Positions 62,876 to 64,000 of a stretch of 64,000 bases of DNA are shown one piece after another (positions within the stretch are counted from its first letter, which is position 1; the number at the start of each line of letters is the position of its first letter). The translations under genes were made by a program, and so were the position numbers. The notes under the pieces are model-generated. The model did no database searches and was not told the DNA's origin. It saw nothing but the letters and a program-made list of their open reading frames with translations. The stretch comes from Microcystis wesenbergii NRERC-220 (lineage in GTDB: Bacteria > Cyanobacteriota > Cyanobacteriia > Cyanobacteriales > Microcystaceae), in NCBI RefSeq assembly GCF_032027425.1, contig NZ_JAVSJA010000001.1:2183501-2247500 (forward strand). Direction: 5' to 3'.

Positions 62876-63002
62876 GGTGACACCTAGGGGAATTTGATCG
62901 CCTAGCACAATTATAACCTTAAGTCAAGCTTTTTTGATAAAAATTAACTTTTTTGTCGGTAATATTTTGACCTTGTTCAAGTGTTGGAGACAACCAGTAT
63001 TT

Positions 63003-63581
63003 CTATTCTAATAAGGTCTCTTTAATTGTTGTTAAGACTTTGCTATCTTTGACCATCCAAGCATGAAGCAATACGGGAATCGAAATTTCTTTGCCCACCG
63101 ATAAACGGGAACTATGGGCGGGAAATATCATTAAATCGTAGGGAGTCCAGATAATTGTGGTTTTAATTTTATTTAAAATTTGTTGACAATCTTGATTTAA
63201 ATCCTCTAGAAATTGACTCCCCGGCTGCATTTGTCTAATCCCATCTAAGGGTAAACTATACGCGGTTAAAGTGCCTCGATTCGGGGCAGAAATATTTAGG
63301 TAACGTTGCACTCTTGCCACCCCTCCTAATCTTTGCAGGTAGTAGCGGGTAATTAATCCTCCCATACTAAACCCAATCAGATCTACTTTCTGCTCTTTAG
63401 CAAAGTTTTTCTCGATATAATTGTCCACCTGACCGGCTAAAACTTCTAACTTTTCGTAACCATGATTGGGAATTAGGTTAAAACTATGCACCTGCCAACC
63501 ATGATAGTTTAAATACTCGCTCATCGGTTTAAAAACAGCCGTAGTGTCCAGAAAACCATGCACCAAAACAACGGGATTCAT
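63003..63581 (-). CDS. Alpha/beta hydrolase, lipase-like
   Basis: 192 aa from ATG 63581 (MNPVVLVHGFLDTTAVF); the upstream open frame extends to 63680, which enters the MITE and is not supported. The oxyanion loop VHGF and nucleophile elbow GFSMGG (Ser) are present, with the Asp/His part of the triad likely at YDLMIFPAHS and LLHAWM. Family members hydrolyse lipid or short-ester bonds. Substrate unknown. Confidence 0.85.
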   Translation of the reverse strand: MNPVVLVHGFLDTTAVFKPMSEYLNYHGWQVHSFNLIPNHGYEKLEVLAGQVDNYIEKNFAKEQKVDLIGFSMGGLITRYYLQRLGGVARVQRYLNISAPNRGTLTAYSLPLDGIRQMQPGSQFLEDLNQDCQQILNKIKTTIIWTPYDLMIFPAHSSRLSVGKEISIPVLLHAWMVKDSKVLTTIKETLLE

Positions 63582-63667
63582 AGATGAGGTTTTATCCTTG
63601 AATTCTGAATCTATTCTAACAAATGATCGGGGTAATGAGCGAAAAATTTTTGGGGAGAGCCTATCTA

Positions 63668-63883
63668 AGTATCTAAGCACAATTAATTACACATCTAAGC
63701 CACTACTCCGTCAGACTTCTGCTGTGATCAGTAAACAGTGAACTGAAAACTCAAATCCGATCCCTAATAGCTGTATCCCTTATCCCGTATCCTGTCTCAT
63801 GTCTCCTGACGACCGTCTCCTGTCTCCTGACGACCGTCTCCTGACGACCGTCTCGACTAGGAAATTAATTTTGCACGACTACT
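63668..63883. mobile_element. MITE (216 bp), second copy, TA target duplication
   Basis: Left end AGTATCTAAGCACAATTAAT and right end, reversed, AGTAGTCGTGCAAAATTAAT match the element at 11155-12440. TA flanks both sides (63666-63667 and 63884-63885). Its centre is different and longer: CAGTAAACAGTGAACTGAAA text and CTCCTGACGACCGT tandem repeats (63799-63853). Noncoding. Confidence 0.85.
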
Positions 63884-63908
63884 TACTAGGTACGGCTGCC
63901 GGCAACTT

Positions 63909-64000
63909 CTAAGGATTAGGGAAAAAACCAAAAAGTTTAGCGGCACCTCCTAAAATAGCGACCACCAATGCTATCAGAATCCCTCGATTGGTGAATTCCT
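63909..64000 (-). CDS. C-terminal end of a membrane protein (5' end outside window)
   Basis: The - strand frame from 64000 to the stop at 63909-63911 reads EFTNRGILIALVVAILGGAAKLFGFFPNP, one hydrophobic helix and a short tail. Only about 30 codons are visible, so the family is not recognisable. Confidence 0.4.
   Translation of the reverse strand, partial: EFTNRGILIALVVAILGGAAKLFGFFPNP

Overview
The window is cyanobacterial chromosome, most likely Microcystis (M. aeruginosa or a close relative). It carries a split RNA polymerase subunit rpoC1, a CpcT-type phycobilin lyase, a CrtR-type carotene hydroxylase, a cyanobacterial SMC, many HIP1 octamers (GCGATCGC), 7-bp tandem repeats such as (CTGATAA)n, PEP-CTERM proteins and a heavy load of insertion sequences. 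The genus is inferred from this combination. No rRNA, tRNA or CRISPR array was seen.

Layout. 1-8228: a surface-glycan cluster on the + strand (sugar epimerase, methyltransferase, thiamine-diphosphate enzyme, HpcH/HpaI aldolase, SDR, dehydroquinate-synthase-like cyclase, GtrA, GT2 glycosyltransferase). 8247-21233: three paralogous GT-C-like membrane proteins. The first is broken by an ISL3 element and by an IS630 that itself holds a MITE that in turn holds an IS4-family element. The other two are near-identical direct repeats, each followed by a YciI-like gene. Between them lie a decayed transposase, a second identical IS4 copy and a four-helix-bundle gene. 21407-30863: housekeeping genes (smc, a B12-binding radical SAM enzyme, a WD40 protein, rpoC1, ridA).

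31016-34544 is a small accessory island on the - strand: HEPN + DUF262, and an HEPN-like protein + ParA/MinD-type ATPase, separated by an IS30 remnant. It is followed by ileS, a Uma2-family nuclease, a UvrD-like helicase pseudogene with a large internal deletion, an L,D-transpeptidase, an ABC ATPase and a Wzm/Wzt-type polysaccharide exporter. 43747-48584 holds a small membrane protein with KYRGA repeats, an unusual thymidylate synthase + dTMP kinase operon, a flavin oxidoreductase and hisIE.

48831-56605 is a repeat-rich region with three PEP-CTERM paralogues that share near-identical ends and upstream regions. Extra upstream-region copies have no gene, and remnants of IS200/IS605 and IS607-type elements lie between them; one tnpB is split by a MITE. 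56606-64000 returns to ordinary genes: a resolvase-like protein without its catalytic serine, thiE, crtR, small secreted proteins, xth, cpcT, rplI, a coiled-coil protein, a lipase-like hydrolase, and a second copy of the MITE near the right edge.

How it fits together. The left cluster plus the Wzm/Wzt exporter probably builds and modifies cell-surface polysaccharide. GtrA (flippase), GT2 (lipid-linked sugar synthase) and a GT-C transferase are the three parts of a Gtr-type modification system, and here the third part is duplicated, mosaic and partly insertion-inactivated, which would give variable surface chemistry. All insertions in the broken GT-C gene have exact target duplications, and removing them restores one open frame, so they are recent.
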